Source: JBBDNC01 sp040877875 (GTDB lineage Bacteria > Bacteroidota > Rhodothermia > Balneolales > Balneolaceae). Taken from it: DNA of 21,169 nt. Below the pieces are notes generated by a model. That model searched no databases, was not told where the DNA came from, and saw nothing but the letters and a program-made list of their open reading frames with translations. Of this stretch, positions 1 to 6,750 are shown one piece after another (position 1 is the stretch's first letter; each line of letters begins with the position of its first letter). A program made the translations under genes and the position numbers. The stretch is from NCBI GenBank assembly GCA_040877875.1, contig JBBDNC010000103.1:1-21169 (forward strand), written 5' to 3'.

Positions 1-55
1 ACCCCGGACCTTCGCGCTGCCAGCGCGACGCTCTAGCCAACTGAGCTATAGCCCC
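1..55 (-). tRNA. tRNA-Ala (anticodon GGC), 5' part only
   Basis: On the minus strand the RNA begins at 55 with a GGGGCTA acceptor strand and U8-A9. A D arm (GCTC/GAGC) and an anticodon stem (TCGCG/CGCGA) follow, with the seven-base loop CTGGCAG giving anticodon GGC, which reads GCC alanine codons. The variable region and start of the T arm are visible, but the remaining T arm and acceptor 3' strand lie beyond the left edge. The gene is therefore cut by the window, not by mutation. Confidence 0.93.
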
Positions 56-67
56 CTATCGGAAGAA

Positions 68-75
68 CAAATATA
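68..75 (-). promoter_or_regulatory. Possible -10 box (TATATTTG) for tRNA-Ala
   Basis: Read on the minus strand this is TATATTTG, an exact match to the TAnnTTTG -10 consensus known from Bacteroidota. It lies 12 bases upstream of the tRNA 5' end, a sensible distance for a short leader. I see no convincing upstream -33 element, and the surroundings are AT-rich, so chance occurrence is possible. Confidence 0.35.
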
Positions 76-148
76 AAATATTCATGGCTGCTAAAAAACC
101 TTTTTTGTTTCCATAACACATCTTCATTATTTTTGTTCTTTAATAATT

Positions 149-194
149 TTAACCTTCGCTTAATTTTCCCTTTATACTAACAACCGTACAGGAG
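149..194 (+). promoter_or_regulatory. Candidate promoter and strong ribosome binding site for the TSP3-OmpA lipoprotein
   Basis: A TATACT hexamer at 173-178 could be a -10 box, with TTAACC at 149-154 as a four-of-six match to a -35 box at 18-base spacing. AGGAG at 190-194 lies six bases before the ATG at 201. This is the clearest Shine-Dalgarno in the window, since most other genes here have none. The RBS is directly visible; the promoter is a weak match. Confidence 0.4.
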
Positions 195-200
195 ATCATC

Positions 201-1190
201 ATGATTAAAATCCCTTATAAATTTTTAACCTTTGGAGTACTACTCGTTGGCTTTGCTTTCCTGATAAATAGTTGTGGTACATCTGAAGATATGACCGAAC
301 CGGATGTATTAACAATGGAATATCTCGAATCTCTTTCTGACCAAGAATTGCAACAGCGAGACAGCGACGGGGACGGATTAACTGATTACGATGAGATGTA
401 TGTATATGATACCAGCCCTCTCGATGCAGATACTGACGGGGACGGACTGACCGATTATGAAGAAATTGAAACTCATGGAACCGATCCTCTTGAACCCGAT
501 ACAGACGGTGACAGCCTGACTGACGGAGATGAAGTATTGGTCTACGGTTCGGATCCAATGGATCCTGATACGGATGGAGACGGACTGACGGATGGAAGTG
601 AAATCAGCCAACATTATACGGATCCGCTCAATGCCGACACGGACAGTGACGGCCTCTCTGATGGCGAAGAAGTGAATGAACACGAGACGGATCCGCTGCA
701 TCCGGATACCGATGGAGATGGGTTCATGGACGGACAGGAAATTGATATGAGAACCGATCCGCTCGATCCGAACGATCCACCTTTCATTGAGGAACTGACT
801 ACAGTCCACTTTAACTTCGACCGTTCCGACATTACTGACCGGGCAGCCACACTTCTCGCACAAAATGTTGAAAGATTAAGAGAAATCTCGGCATTCAGGG
901 TTCGTATTGATGCCTATACCGATCATGTTGGAGGCGATCAATACAACCTGCGGCTGAGTCTCCGGAGAGCCAGTTCCGTCGTCGATTTCTACACCAGCAA
1001 CGGAATCAGTGAAGACCGCATTGAGTCGCGCGGACTTGGAAAAGCACCTGTACGTTGTGCGGAAGCCGAGAAAGATACGGATACTCCAGGTTGTGAGAGA
1101 AACCGACGTGCTGAATCCCATCCGCTTCACCCGTATCAATTCGATCCGGGACAATACGAAGCTGTGGATCCTTACGAGCCTGAGAATTAA
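201..1190 (+). CDS. Outer-membrane lipoprotein with TSP3 calcium-binding repeats and OmpA-like peptidoglycan-binding domain
   Basis: The 329-residue protein starts with a lipoprotein signal peptide and lipobox LINSC (Cys25). After an acidic linker come six 23-residue thrombospondin type 3 repeats (about 54-190) with DxDxDG calcium loops followed by a TDPL-like turn. An OmpA/Pal/MotB C-terminal domain occupies about 200-313. It keeps the Asp (241, in YTD) and Arg (256, in RRA) that bind meso-diaminopimelate in the family, and the closing NRR at 311-313. It is probably lipid-anchored in the outer membrane with the C-terminus gripping peptidoglycan, the repeats acting as a calcium-stiffened spacer. 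Cys286 and Cys298 could form a disulfide. The start is supported by AGGAG six bases upstream. Two terminators follow, so it is likely monocistronic. The exact physiological role is unknown. Confidence 0.9.
   Translation: MIKIPYKFLTFGVLLVGFAFLINSCGTSEDMTEPDVLTMEYLESLSDQELQQRDSDGDGLTDYDEMYVYDTSPLDADTDGDGLTDYEEIETHGTDPLEPDTDGDSLTDGDEVLVYGSDPMDPDTDGDGLTDGSEISQHYTDPLNADTDSDGLSDGEEVNEHETDPLHPDTDGDGFMDGQEIDMRTDPLDPNDPPFIEELTTVHFNFDRSDITDRAATLLAQNVERLREISAFRVRIDAYTDHVGGDQYNLRLSLRRASSVVDFYTSNGISEDRIESRGLGKAPVRCAEAEKDTDTPGCERNRRAESHPLHPYQFDPGQYEAVDPYEPEN
360..770 (+). repeat. Six in-frame 69-bp tandem repeats encoding TSP3 units
   Basis: The repeats encode DTDGDGLTDxxEixxxxTDPLxP-type units of 23 residues, the last being 22. 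The DNA copies are diverged, which suggests old duplication under protein-level selection and not a recent, unstable array. Copy number could still vary between strains by recombination. Confidence 0.85.
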
Positions 1191-1196
1191 GAATTC

Positions 1197-1242
1197 AACA
1201 GGACGGGAAAGATGATTTCATCGATCCCCGTCCTGTTTTTTT
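1197..1242 (+). terminator. Rho-independent terminator of the TSP3-OmpA gene
   Basis: An 11-bp perfect stem (AACAGGACGGG at 1197-1207 with CCCGTCCTGTT at 1227-1237) closes a 19-base loop and runs into a T tract ending at 1242. It begins six bases after the stop codon. Confidence 0.88.
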
Positions 1243-1251
1243 AACATTCAG

Positions 1252-1283
1252 AAAAAAAGCGAGCCTTGCCAGCTCGCTTTTTT
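1252..1283. terminator. Second, bidirectional intrinsic terminator
   Basis: A 12-bp stem (1253-1264 with 1272-1283) has a GCGAGC/GCTCGC core and a seven-base loop. It is flanked by an A tract on the left and a T tract on the right, so it can terminate transcription in either direction. It backs up the first terminator and insulates the lipoprotein gene from tRNA-Arg. Confidence 0.88.
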
Positions 1284-1303
1284 ATTGTTTCCAAACCCTG
1301 ACT

Positions 1304-1376
1304 AACCCCGTAGTTCAAGTGGACAGAACGAAAGCCTCCTAAGCTTTAAATCCCGGTTCGAGTCCGGGCGGGGTTA
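1304..1376 (+). tRNA. tRNA-Arg (anticodon CCT)
   Basis: The 73-base cloverleaf has acceptor AACCCCG/CGGGGTT, D stem GTTC/GAAC, anticodon stem AAAGC/GCTTT with loop CTCCTAA, and T arm CCCGG-TTCGAGT-CCGGG. The discriminator is A at 1376. Anticodon CCT reads AGG arginine codons. The terminal CCA is not encoded. An AT-rich accessory stretch with an IS remnant begins immediately downstream, and tRNA 3' ends are common integration sites, but I found no repeat of this 3' end elsewhere in the window. Confidence 0.93.
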
Positions 1377-1544
1377 CAATTAAGTTTCTATAAGAATTTA
1401 ATTATCAATAACTTAACTATCATTATAATTACTATAGATACAGTATTTTATACGGGTACAAACTCGTAAACAGCCTTTCAGCTTGTTCTGATTTAATAAG
1501 AACTGCCCTTCTTTGAAGTGCTTTTGAAAGTTTCCCCAAAAATC

Positions 1545-1846
1545 GAAACGCCTATTAATATAAAAATGGTTGCCGAACTCTCGCACCAAATCTATGTACT
1601 CAAGGATGTAATCGAAAAAAAGCTTTGAGGCCTGCCCATATACGTGAGCTGGTGGACTATGCCCATCACCGTCACAAGCTGAGTTTGAGGCAGGCCTGTA
1701 TCCTGTCTTGTTTGAGCAACTCGGTTTATTATTACCGAGCCAAACGAAAACCTGTGGATGAGCGTATTCGCCACAAGTTGCTTAAATTGGCCGAGACACA
1801 TTCGCGCTGGGGATTTAATGATCCCAAAAAAATTTGTATCCAATAA
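1545..1846 (+). pseudogene. IS3-family transposase remnant (end of orfA, start of orfB)
   Basis: In frame from about 1545 to the TGA at 1626-1628 the sequence encodes an orfA-like end with the characteristic LKDVIEKKL tail. In the -1 frame from TTG at 1625 an orfB N-terminus follows: RPAHIRELVDYA, then a LSLRQAC-LSNSVYYYR segment and a THSRWGF block. This matches the HTH_21 part that precedes the DDE domain in IS3-family OrfB. Similarity stops after about 1815, and the frame runs through unrelated sequence to a stop at 1846. The DDE catalytic domain and most of orfA are absent and no terminal inverted repeats are seen, so the element is dead. Confidence 0.75.
1616..1622 (+). other. Programmed -1 frameshift site (A AAA AAG) in the IS3 remnant
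   Basis: The heptamer A AAA AAG is phased on the orfA codons (gaA AAA AAG) and sits just before the orfA stop. The orfB frame is exactly -1 relative to orfA. This is the known arrangement by which IS3-family elements make the OrfAB fusion transposase. Here it is a fossil, because downstream catalytic sequence is gone. Confidence 0.75.
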
Positions 1847-2087
1847 AAAAAGGAATTTGCTACTCTTTAAATGATAGATTTTCTAATCGTTCGGATGAGA
1901 ATACAGTCTGGGTTAAAAATCTTCTAATCTATTTTGCATCAAAGAGTTACTTCAACCTGCACTTGACTATTTATTTCGTTATTATCCTTCTTTATAAAAA
2001 TCCAGAGAGAGAATTTGTTGAAACCATGAGATATAGGAATAGAATGAGGTGAAAATTTGAAACATTGATTCAAATTGGAAACTTACT

Positions 2088-3368
2088 ATGCCTAGTTTAA
2101 AAACAATAATTGAAAATAGCCCGATTGTAATAACCATTATCTACGTTATTTGTGGATTCTTCTGGATACAATTTTCTGACCAATTTGTTTTATCCATGTT
2201 TGATAATCCGGTGAGTATTTCGCGCGCTCAATCTCTTAAAGGATGGTTTTTTGTATTCGCGAGTGGCTTTTTGATTTTTCTTCTTATCAAAACAAGCAAC
2301 AATATGGTTGCAGAGCTTATTTCAGAGCTTAGAAAAAGCAAAAACAAATTCGAATCAACTTTTCAATCTGCCCCGGTTGGGATTGTTCACCACCGTCCGA
2401 ATGAAAAATGGATGGAGGCCAATCAAACTCTGTGTGATATGCTCGGTTATGAAAAAAACGAGTTACTAAATCTGGATTTCGACGAATTTATCCATCCTCA
2501 AGACATAGAAAAAGGACGCAATCTTGATCAAAAACTGATTGAGGGGAAAGAAGATCAACATCAAGTAGAAAAAAGATACCGGAGGAAAAACGGAACCTAT
2601 TTTATGGGTTTGATAACGAAGTCAGCGGTATATAACGGGAATAATGACCCACTTTATCTGGTTGGGATCTTGCAGGATATAACGGCTAAAAAAAAGGCTG
2701 AAAATAAACTAAAACAGGCTCTGAAGGATAAAGAGATTATGCTTTCAGAGATTCACCACCGTGTGAGAAATAATTTGGCATTGATCTCGGCGCTTTTCGA
2801 TCTTCAGAATATTTACACTGACAATGAAAACTTCCGTGGCCTACTAAACCTCAGCCATATGAGGATTAAATGCCTTGCACTGATTCATGATACATTCTCT
2901 GAAAGCAAAAAGGCTGCAAATATTAACATCAGCAAGTGCCTGTCTACACTCATTGACATCATTAAAGAAAAATATAAATGGGAGTATGATAATATTACAG
3001 TCCATAAAGAGATCTCTCCGGTTAGTTTGAATATAAACCAGGCAATACCTCTCGGATTGATCTGTAACGAATTATTGATGAATATAAATTCATCAAAATT
3101 CGACGGAGTAAGTAACCCTCGTATTACAATCACATTGGAAGAAACAAACGGTTCTGTAAACCTGAAAGTGATCAACAATGGCAAAGCGGAGTTGACTACA
3201 CAGAACTTGAAGGATCCCGAAACAATCAATCAGGTAATAATCAACACCCTTGTTTCACAGTTGAAAGGTGAATTTAAGGTGTCTGATTCGAATGGCAGAA
3301 ACACTATTGAAATTACATTTATAAAAAGAGATTTAAAGGGACCTGGAAGTAATATTGAGTTGCAGTGA
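2088..3368 (+). CDS. Membrane PAS-domain sensor histidine kinase of the HisKA_2 family, ATP-binding domain degenerate
   Basis: The 426-residue protein has two membrane segments (about 11-28 and 50-68), a PAS domain (about 85-200) ending in LVGILQDITA, and a HisKA_2 dimerisation/phosphoacceptor box EIHHRVRNNL at 221-230, with His224 the likely phosphorylated residue. The N-box NELLMN at 327-332 is kept. The G1 position that is normally DNG reads NNG (363-365), and the usual glycine-rich G2 segment before NTLVSQLKG reads INQVII (380-385). ATP binding may therefore be weak or lost. The gene is AT-rich compared with later genes and has no response regulator beside it. The ATG at 2088 has no clear Shine-Dalgarno. 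Family assignment is firm; the input signal and partner are unknown. Confidence 0.85.
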   Translation: MPSLKTIIENSPIVITIIYVICGFFWIQFSDQFVLSMFDNPVSISRAQSLKGWFFVFASGFLIFLLIKTSNNMVAELISELRKSKNKFESTFQSAPVGIVHHRPNEKWMEANQTLCDMLGYEKNELLNLDFDEFIHPQDIEKGRNLDQKLIEGKEDQHQVEKRYRRKNGTYFMGLITKSAVYNGNNDPLYLVGILQDITAKKKAENKLKQALKDKEIMLSEIHHRVRNNLALISALFDLQNIYTDNENFRGLLNLSHMRIKCLALIHDTFSESKKAANINISKCLSTLIDIIKEKYKWEYDNITVHKEISPVSLNINQAIPLGLICNELLMNINSSKFDGVSNPRITITLEETNGSVNLKVINNGKAELTTQNLKDPETINQVIINTLVSQLKGEFKVSDSNGRNTIEITFIKRDLKGPGSNIELQ

Positions 3369-3909
3369 CAGGTTTAATCTTATTAAAATAATATGTTCCA
3401 TATAAATATGACCTGCAAAGAAAGAAACTAAAATAGGTTCTTTAACTACCCACCAAAAAATATTTTTAAACCGCCTGATGTATTTCATGAGTTTTTAAAC
3501 TGATTCCGGTTTTGATGCTCTAAGCAACCAAGTTAAAAGTAAATTTTACAAGTCTTGTACCTGAAAAGGAGTCCATATACAATTGCTGTTTCAAAAGCTC
3601 TGCACTTTATTGATATTTTTGAAACTATTTTCTACACCATCACTTCATTATAAATTCGATCCTTCTTCTCAATCGGTTTGATATACTGTGGCGCTGACAT
3701 ATGATCGGTAGCCAACCATTTTACCCCGGGCCGTTGCAATCAGGCTGATTTGAGGCCGGAACCCAGGATATCTTTACTGGTATGGCTCATTTGGCAGCCA
3801 TACTGGGTGGAGTGCTCTGCGATTTTACATTAATTATGGGAGTACCGGGGTTACTGTTAAAAAATGAACCGGGTATACAAATTAAGCCTATCAAGGGCCT
3901 ATTAAGGCC
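3369..3909. other. 541-bp intergenic stretch with coding scraps
   Basis: No intact gene is visible. The first 260 bases are AT-rich and featureless to me. From about 3632 to 3900 the composition becomes more GC-rich and short open stretches on both strands look protein-like. One is a minus-strand tail at 3632-3739. Another is a plus-strand frame from about 3746 to 3940 with a hydrophobic MAHLAAILGGVLCDFTLIMG segment. The latter runs into the opposite-strand gene and has no recognisable start. This is most likely the debris of decayed genes. Confidence 0.5.
3632..3739 (-). pseudogene. Possible C-terminal remnant of an unidentified gene
   Basis: The 35-codon open stretch ends in TAG and reads as a plausible protein tail (GVKWLATDHMSAPQY..., then KPIEKKDRIYNEVMV). 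An in-frame TGA lies immediately upstream and there is no start codon context. I cannot name the family. It may be a decayed gene end or a chance open frame. Confidence 0.25.
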
Positions 3910-4644
3910 TTACAATCCTTCAAAAACGGCCTTTTGCTGCTGATAAAAATCACTCATTGACTCCGCTCCCTTCCAGTGAGATCGGTCTCGGTACTCAAAC
4001 CAAATCACGCCTGATAGATTGTACTTATAACAAAAATCCACATTCCACTGCACGGACTCCAGAGGGGGTTTGCGATACTTTTTTTCATCCATGATGGACT
4101 GCCCGGTAATCACAATTTCAGATATACCCTGACAGCGGATTATATTCACAGTCTCTAACAGATCCAATTCAAATTGATCCTGCATAGTTATGTACATTTC
4201 CGGCCAATACTCTTCATGGTAGAACGTGTAGTTGTTAATCATGGCCACATCCAGGTTCTTCGGCAGTCTGCACTTTCCCTGATCTCTCAGTGCCCCCCGT
4301 GCATAGCTGAAAGCAAACTTGTATCCGGGGATTTCCTGTTTAGCGCACTTTAAGATAAGATCCTGTTGTTCGGTTGTGAAATTCTTATAGAACGGCTCGT
4401 CAAGGAGCAGAATGTACTCAACCTGATCAGCCCGGTCAACAGGGGCTCTCCTGTTCCTGAGTCTCTTTCGGATATCCGACTCGGGCATATCTGCCGTGAA
4501 CCCACCAATCATAGGAATGACCCTGCCAGAGCCAAGATTATTCCAATACAGTTTTTTTACGTTCTGAGGGGCATCTTCCGGAGTGTGATCGGAGTCCCAA
4601 AACCCAAATAATATGTCTTTTTTCTCAGTCTCTTTCAACGTCAA
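3910..4644 (-). CDS. Unrecognised cytoplasmic protein, possibly a TIM-barrel glycosidase-like fold
   Basis: I do not recognise this 244-residue protein. It has no signal peptide or membrane segment. Hydrophobic strand-like segments recur: RVIPMIGGF (41-49), EYILLLDEP (76-84), YKFAFSYARG (98-107), LDVAMINNYTFY (121-132), EIVITGQSI (166-174) and GVIWFEYRD (202-210). The spacing, with acidic residues at strand ends (Glu83 in LDEP), resembles the beta/alpha barrels of clan A glycosidases, but this is inference from pattern alone. The start is uncertain: TTG at 4644 has no RBS. An ATG at about 4679 opens a short frame (MEALFKQKHKSR) that stops just inside this gene in another frame, so a frameshift or N-terminal loss is possible. 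No neighbour gives a functional clue. Confidence 0.6.
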   Translation of the reverse strand: MTLKETEKKDILFGFWDSDHTPEDAPQNVKKLYWNNLGSGRVIPMIGGFTADMPESDIRKRLRNRRAPVDRADQVEYILLLDEPFYKNFTTEQQDLILKCAKQEIPGYKFAFSYARGALRDQGKCRLPKNLDVAMINNYTFYHEEYWPEMYITMQDQFELDLLETVNIIRCQGISEIVITGQSIMDEKKYRKPPLESVQWNVDFCYKYNLSGVIWFEYRDRSHWKGAESMSDFYQQQKAVFEGL

Positions 4645-4761
4645 CGACTTTTGTGTTTCTGCTTAAACAATGCTTCCATTCACTTCTATAACATATTGGC
4701 AGTATAAAGGATCCATTTATCTGATATAAAAAATATTCTGTAAAGTGCGGGAAGAACCCGT

Positions 4762-5805
4762 TCAGGAATCGGTATTCTGAAGCACAACCGCCGGTTCGAG
4801 AGCTTTTAACACTACATGATCGTCCGGATCAAACAGAATTCGATTGTCGGTATGGACTATATAGCGTTCTCCCTTGAACAGGACATGGTAGGTAATATCG
4901 TGGCCTTTAAATTCTCTGGAAAGAATCAAACCGGTCTGGTCATCCGGAGTCCCATTGGGTTTTTCGATGGTCAAATGCTCGGGACGTATCGAACACACCA
5001 CTCTGCCGCTTGCCTGGCAGTCAAGCTTCAGCGGACCGATCTTGGTCTGAATCTCATTGTCCCCCCCTGCTTCGGCCTCAAACAGATTGGTCCGTCCTAA
5101 AAACTGTGCTACAAACCGGGTTCTGGGTTTGTAATAAACTTCTTCCGGTGTCCCGACCTGTTCTATTCTCCCTTCATTCATTACAGCGATACGGTCAGCG
5201 AACGACAACGCCTCTTCCTGGTCATGGGTCACCAGAACAGCACTCATGCCGGCTTTTTTTAAAATTGCCCTGACTTCCTTTCTCATACTATCCCGCAGCA
5301 TGGCATCCAGGTTCGAGAAGGGTTCATCCAGCAGGATCAGTTGGGGTTTGGGAGCAATTGCCCGGGCCAGTGCCACCCTTTGCTGTTGTCCGCCGGAAAG
5401 CTCTGAAGGGTTGCGGTCTTTGTACTCTCCCATTCCAGTACGGCATAAAACCTCTTCGGCAAAAACCTTACGTTTGTGACGCGGAAGATCGGTCAATCCA
5501 AATGCTACATTATCCAGAGCAGACATGTGGGGAAACAAGGCGTAATCCTGGAATACAAAGCCGATCCCACGATTTTGGGGAGCTACATGCGTGCCGGTGC
5601 CGGAAAGCAATTGACCGTTTAGGATGACTTTGCCCTGGTCAGGGTGCTCAAAGCCCGCAATTAAGCGCAAGGTCGTCGTTTTGCCACAACCACTCGGGCC
5701 TAATAATGCAAAAATTTCATCTTCATGAACCTGGAAAGAAGCTTCATTGACGACGGGGTTTCCCCTTTCAAAGGCTTTTACAAGTTTTTGAACTTCAAGC
5801 AACAT
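4762..5805 (-). CDS. ABC transporter ATP-binding protein, Fe(III)/polyamine (FbpC/PotA) type
   Basis: The 347-residue ATPase has Walker A GPSGCGKTT (36-44), Q-loop FVFQDYALFPH (Gln86), signature LSGGQQQR (136-143), Walker B LILLDEP (156-162) and switch His194 in THDQEEA. The C-terminal 110 residues form a TOBE-like regulatory domain including SIRPEHL. This layout and the length are typical of the CUT1/FbpC/PotA import ATPases that power uptake of ferric iron, polyamines or similar solutes at the inner membrane. Iron is suggested by overall similarity but not proven. No permease or binding protein lies next to it: the downstream neighbour is the unknown 244-residue protein and the upstream one is divergent. 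It must therefore pair with proteins encoded elsewhere. ATG start at 5805 without a clear RBS. Confidence 0.88.
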   Translation of the reverse strand: MLLEVQKLVKAFERGNPVVNEASFQVHEDEIFALLGPSGCGKTTTLRLIAGFEHPDQGKVILNGQLLSGTGTHVAPQNRGIGFVFQDYALFPHMSALDNVAFGLTDLPRHKRKVFAEEVLCRTGMGEYKDRNPSELSGGQQQRVALARAIAPKPQLILLDEPFSNLDAMLRDSMRKEVRAILKKAGMSAVLVTHDQEEALSFADRIAVMNEGRIEQVGTPEEVYYKPRTRFVAQFLGRTNLFEAEAGGDNEIQTKIGPLKLDCQASGRVVCSIRPEHLTIEKPNGTPDDQTGLILSREFKGHDITYHVLFKGERYIVHTDNRILFDPDDHVVLKALEPAVVLQNTDS

Positions 5806-6219
5806 GCTGTTTAGCTAAGCAAAAATTTTTGGGGCCTGTTTACCGGATTCCTGCTGACTTTTAACCCTTCTGGTTTTCTATTTATATTTAGTCTATATAA
5901 GATAATATTATTTTCATGCTCATAAAACATGAATTTTTGTTTGTAGAAGTCTTTTAAAAAAGCAGGCGGCTTTGGCGAGGCGATGTTTAAAAACAGGATC
6001 TGTGTGTACAGAAGATATATTCAGCAGGGATGAAGAGGGATATATTTGGAACTATAATACCCCCCCTTGAACCTTCCCCTCTCATAGGGAAACAGGCAGG
6101 AAGTATGTTGTTAATGTAGATTTAAACGGTTAATTTTGTAAAATATAGTGGCAGTTGAACTTATAAACCTCGCTACCATCAGGTTTGCCATCAATTCCCC
6201 ATTCACATCAACGATCCCT
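5806..6219. promoter_or_regulatory. Divergent intergenic region between the ABC ATPase and SPOR lipoprotein genes
   Basis: This 414-bp region must hold promoters for both flanking genes. For the rightward gene TATATTTG at 6041-6048 fits the TAnnTTTG -10 consensus, and TATAAT at 6053-6058 is a perfect sigma-70 -10; neither has a good -35. A TTCATG/CATGAA inverted repeat with a nine-base spacer (5913-5933) lies in the AT-rich part nearer the ABC gene and could be an operator. No gene is visible. Confidence 0.35.
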
Positions 6220-6729
6220 ATGACCATGAATCATATCACTGTTTTCCTGATTGGAGCTGTCGTCCTGATTGGATCTTTACAAGCCTGCGGCCCGGATGAA
6301 GAAGAGCTGAGACAGCAGCAAATTGCAGAGGAACAAGCCCGGCAGGATTCGATCAAACAAGCAATGGAAGCTGAACGAGAGCAGATGCGGCAGGACGAGC
6401 TGGAACAACAAGCCAGGGAAGAGAGCATGGCAGAGGAGGTGGATTCTCCTCCGATTGAATATAACCCCGACGGACGCTTTACCGTCCAGGTTCAATCCTG
6501 GCGTTCAAGAGAAAAAGCTGAAAAACAGGCAAAGATATGGCAGGACAGAGGTTTCAGCCACGCCTATATTGTCCAATTCGGAATTGAGGAAATGGGCGAC
6601 ATCTGGTTTAGAGTCAGACTGGGAAATGTATCAACCCTTGAGATGGCAAACCGGTTGAAGGAAAGGATACAGAATGAACACAACACGGAGGCATGGATCG
6701 ATATGGCGAATACGACCCGCAACAACTAA
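6220..6729 (+). CDS. SPOR-domain lipoprotein
   Basis: The 169-residue protein starts with a lipoprotein signal peptide ending at the lipobox SLQAC (Cys23). A strongly charged Glu/Gln/Arg-rich segment (about 26-70) likely forms a coiled coil, and a SPOR domain follows (about 83-160: FTVQVQSW, repeated RxRLG elements). SPOR domains bind denuded septal peptidoglycan, so a role in cell division or envelope remodelling is likely. The open frame extends upstream to GTG 6148, but I chose ATG 6220 (or 6226, two codons on) because the signal peptide begins there; neither has a Shine-Dalgarno. The gene converges on the sugar kinase gene with a 21-bp gap and no obvious terminator. Confidence 0.85.
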   Translation: MTMNHITVFLIGAVVLIGSLQACGPDEEELRQQQIAEEQARQDSIKQAMEAEREQMRQDELEQQAREESMAEEVDSPPIEYNPDGRFTVQVQSWRSREKAEKQAKIWQDRGFSHAYIVQFGIEEMGDIWFRVRLGNVSTLEMANRLKERIQNEHNTEAWIDMANTTRNN

Positions 6730-6750
6730 TTCCTTCCGTTTTGATACAAT

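Noticed and set aside
360..770. The regular repeats as a CRISPR or regulatory array
   Set aside because: They are in frame with the lipoprotein gene and encode TSP3 units; there are no spacers.
1304..1376. Attachment site at the tRNA-Arg 3' end
   Set aside because: No second copy of the tRNA end and no integrase gene were found in the window.
1834..2052. 72-codon plus-strand open frame between the IS3 remnant and the kinase gene
   Set aside because: It is AT-rich, has no RBS, no recognisable motif and low-complexity hydrophobic content typical of chance translation in AT-rich DNA.
3746..3940. Plus-strand open frame with a hydrophobic segment
   Set aside because: It has no clear start context and overlaps the opposite-strand gene; treated as possible debris only.
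4745..4760. Short CGGG/CCCG hairpin after the ABC ATPase stop as terminator
   Set aside because: The stem is only 4 bp and the T tract is more than ten bases away.
5901..5919. Fur-box-like sequence (GATAATATTATTTTCATGC) near the ABC ATPase gene
   Set aside because: Only about 10 of 19 positions match the Fur consensus, which is expected in AT-rich DNA.
6148..6219. GTG at 6148 as start of the SPOR lipoprotein
   Set aside because: It would add 24 residues before an otherwise perfect lipoprotein signal peptide; ATG 6220 or 6226 fits better.
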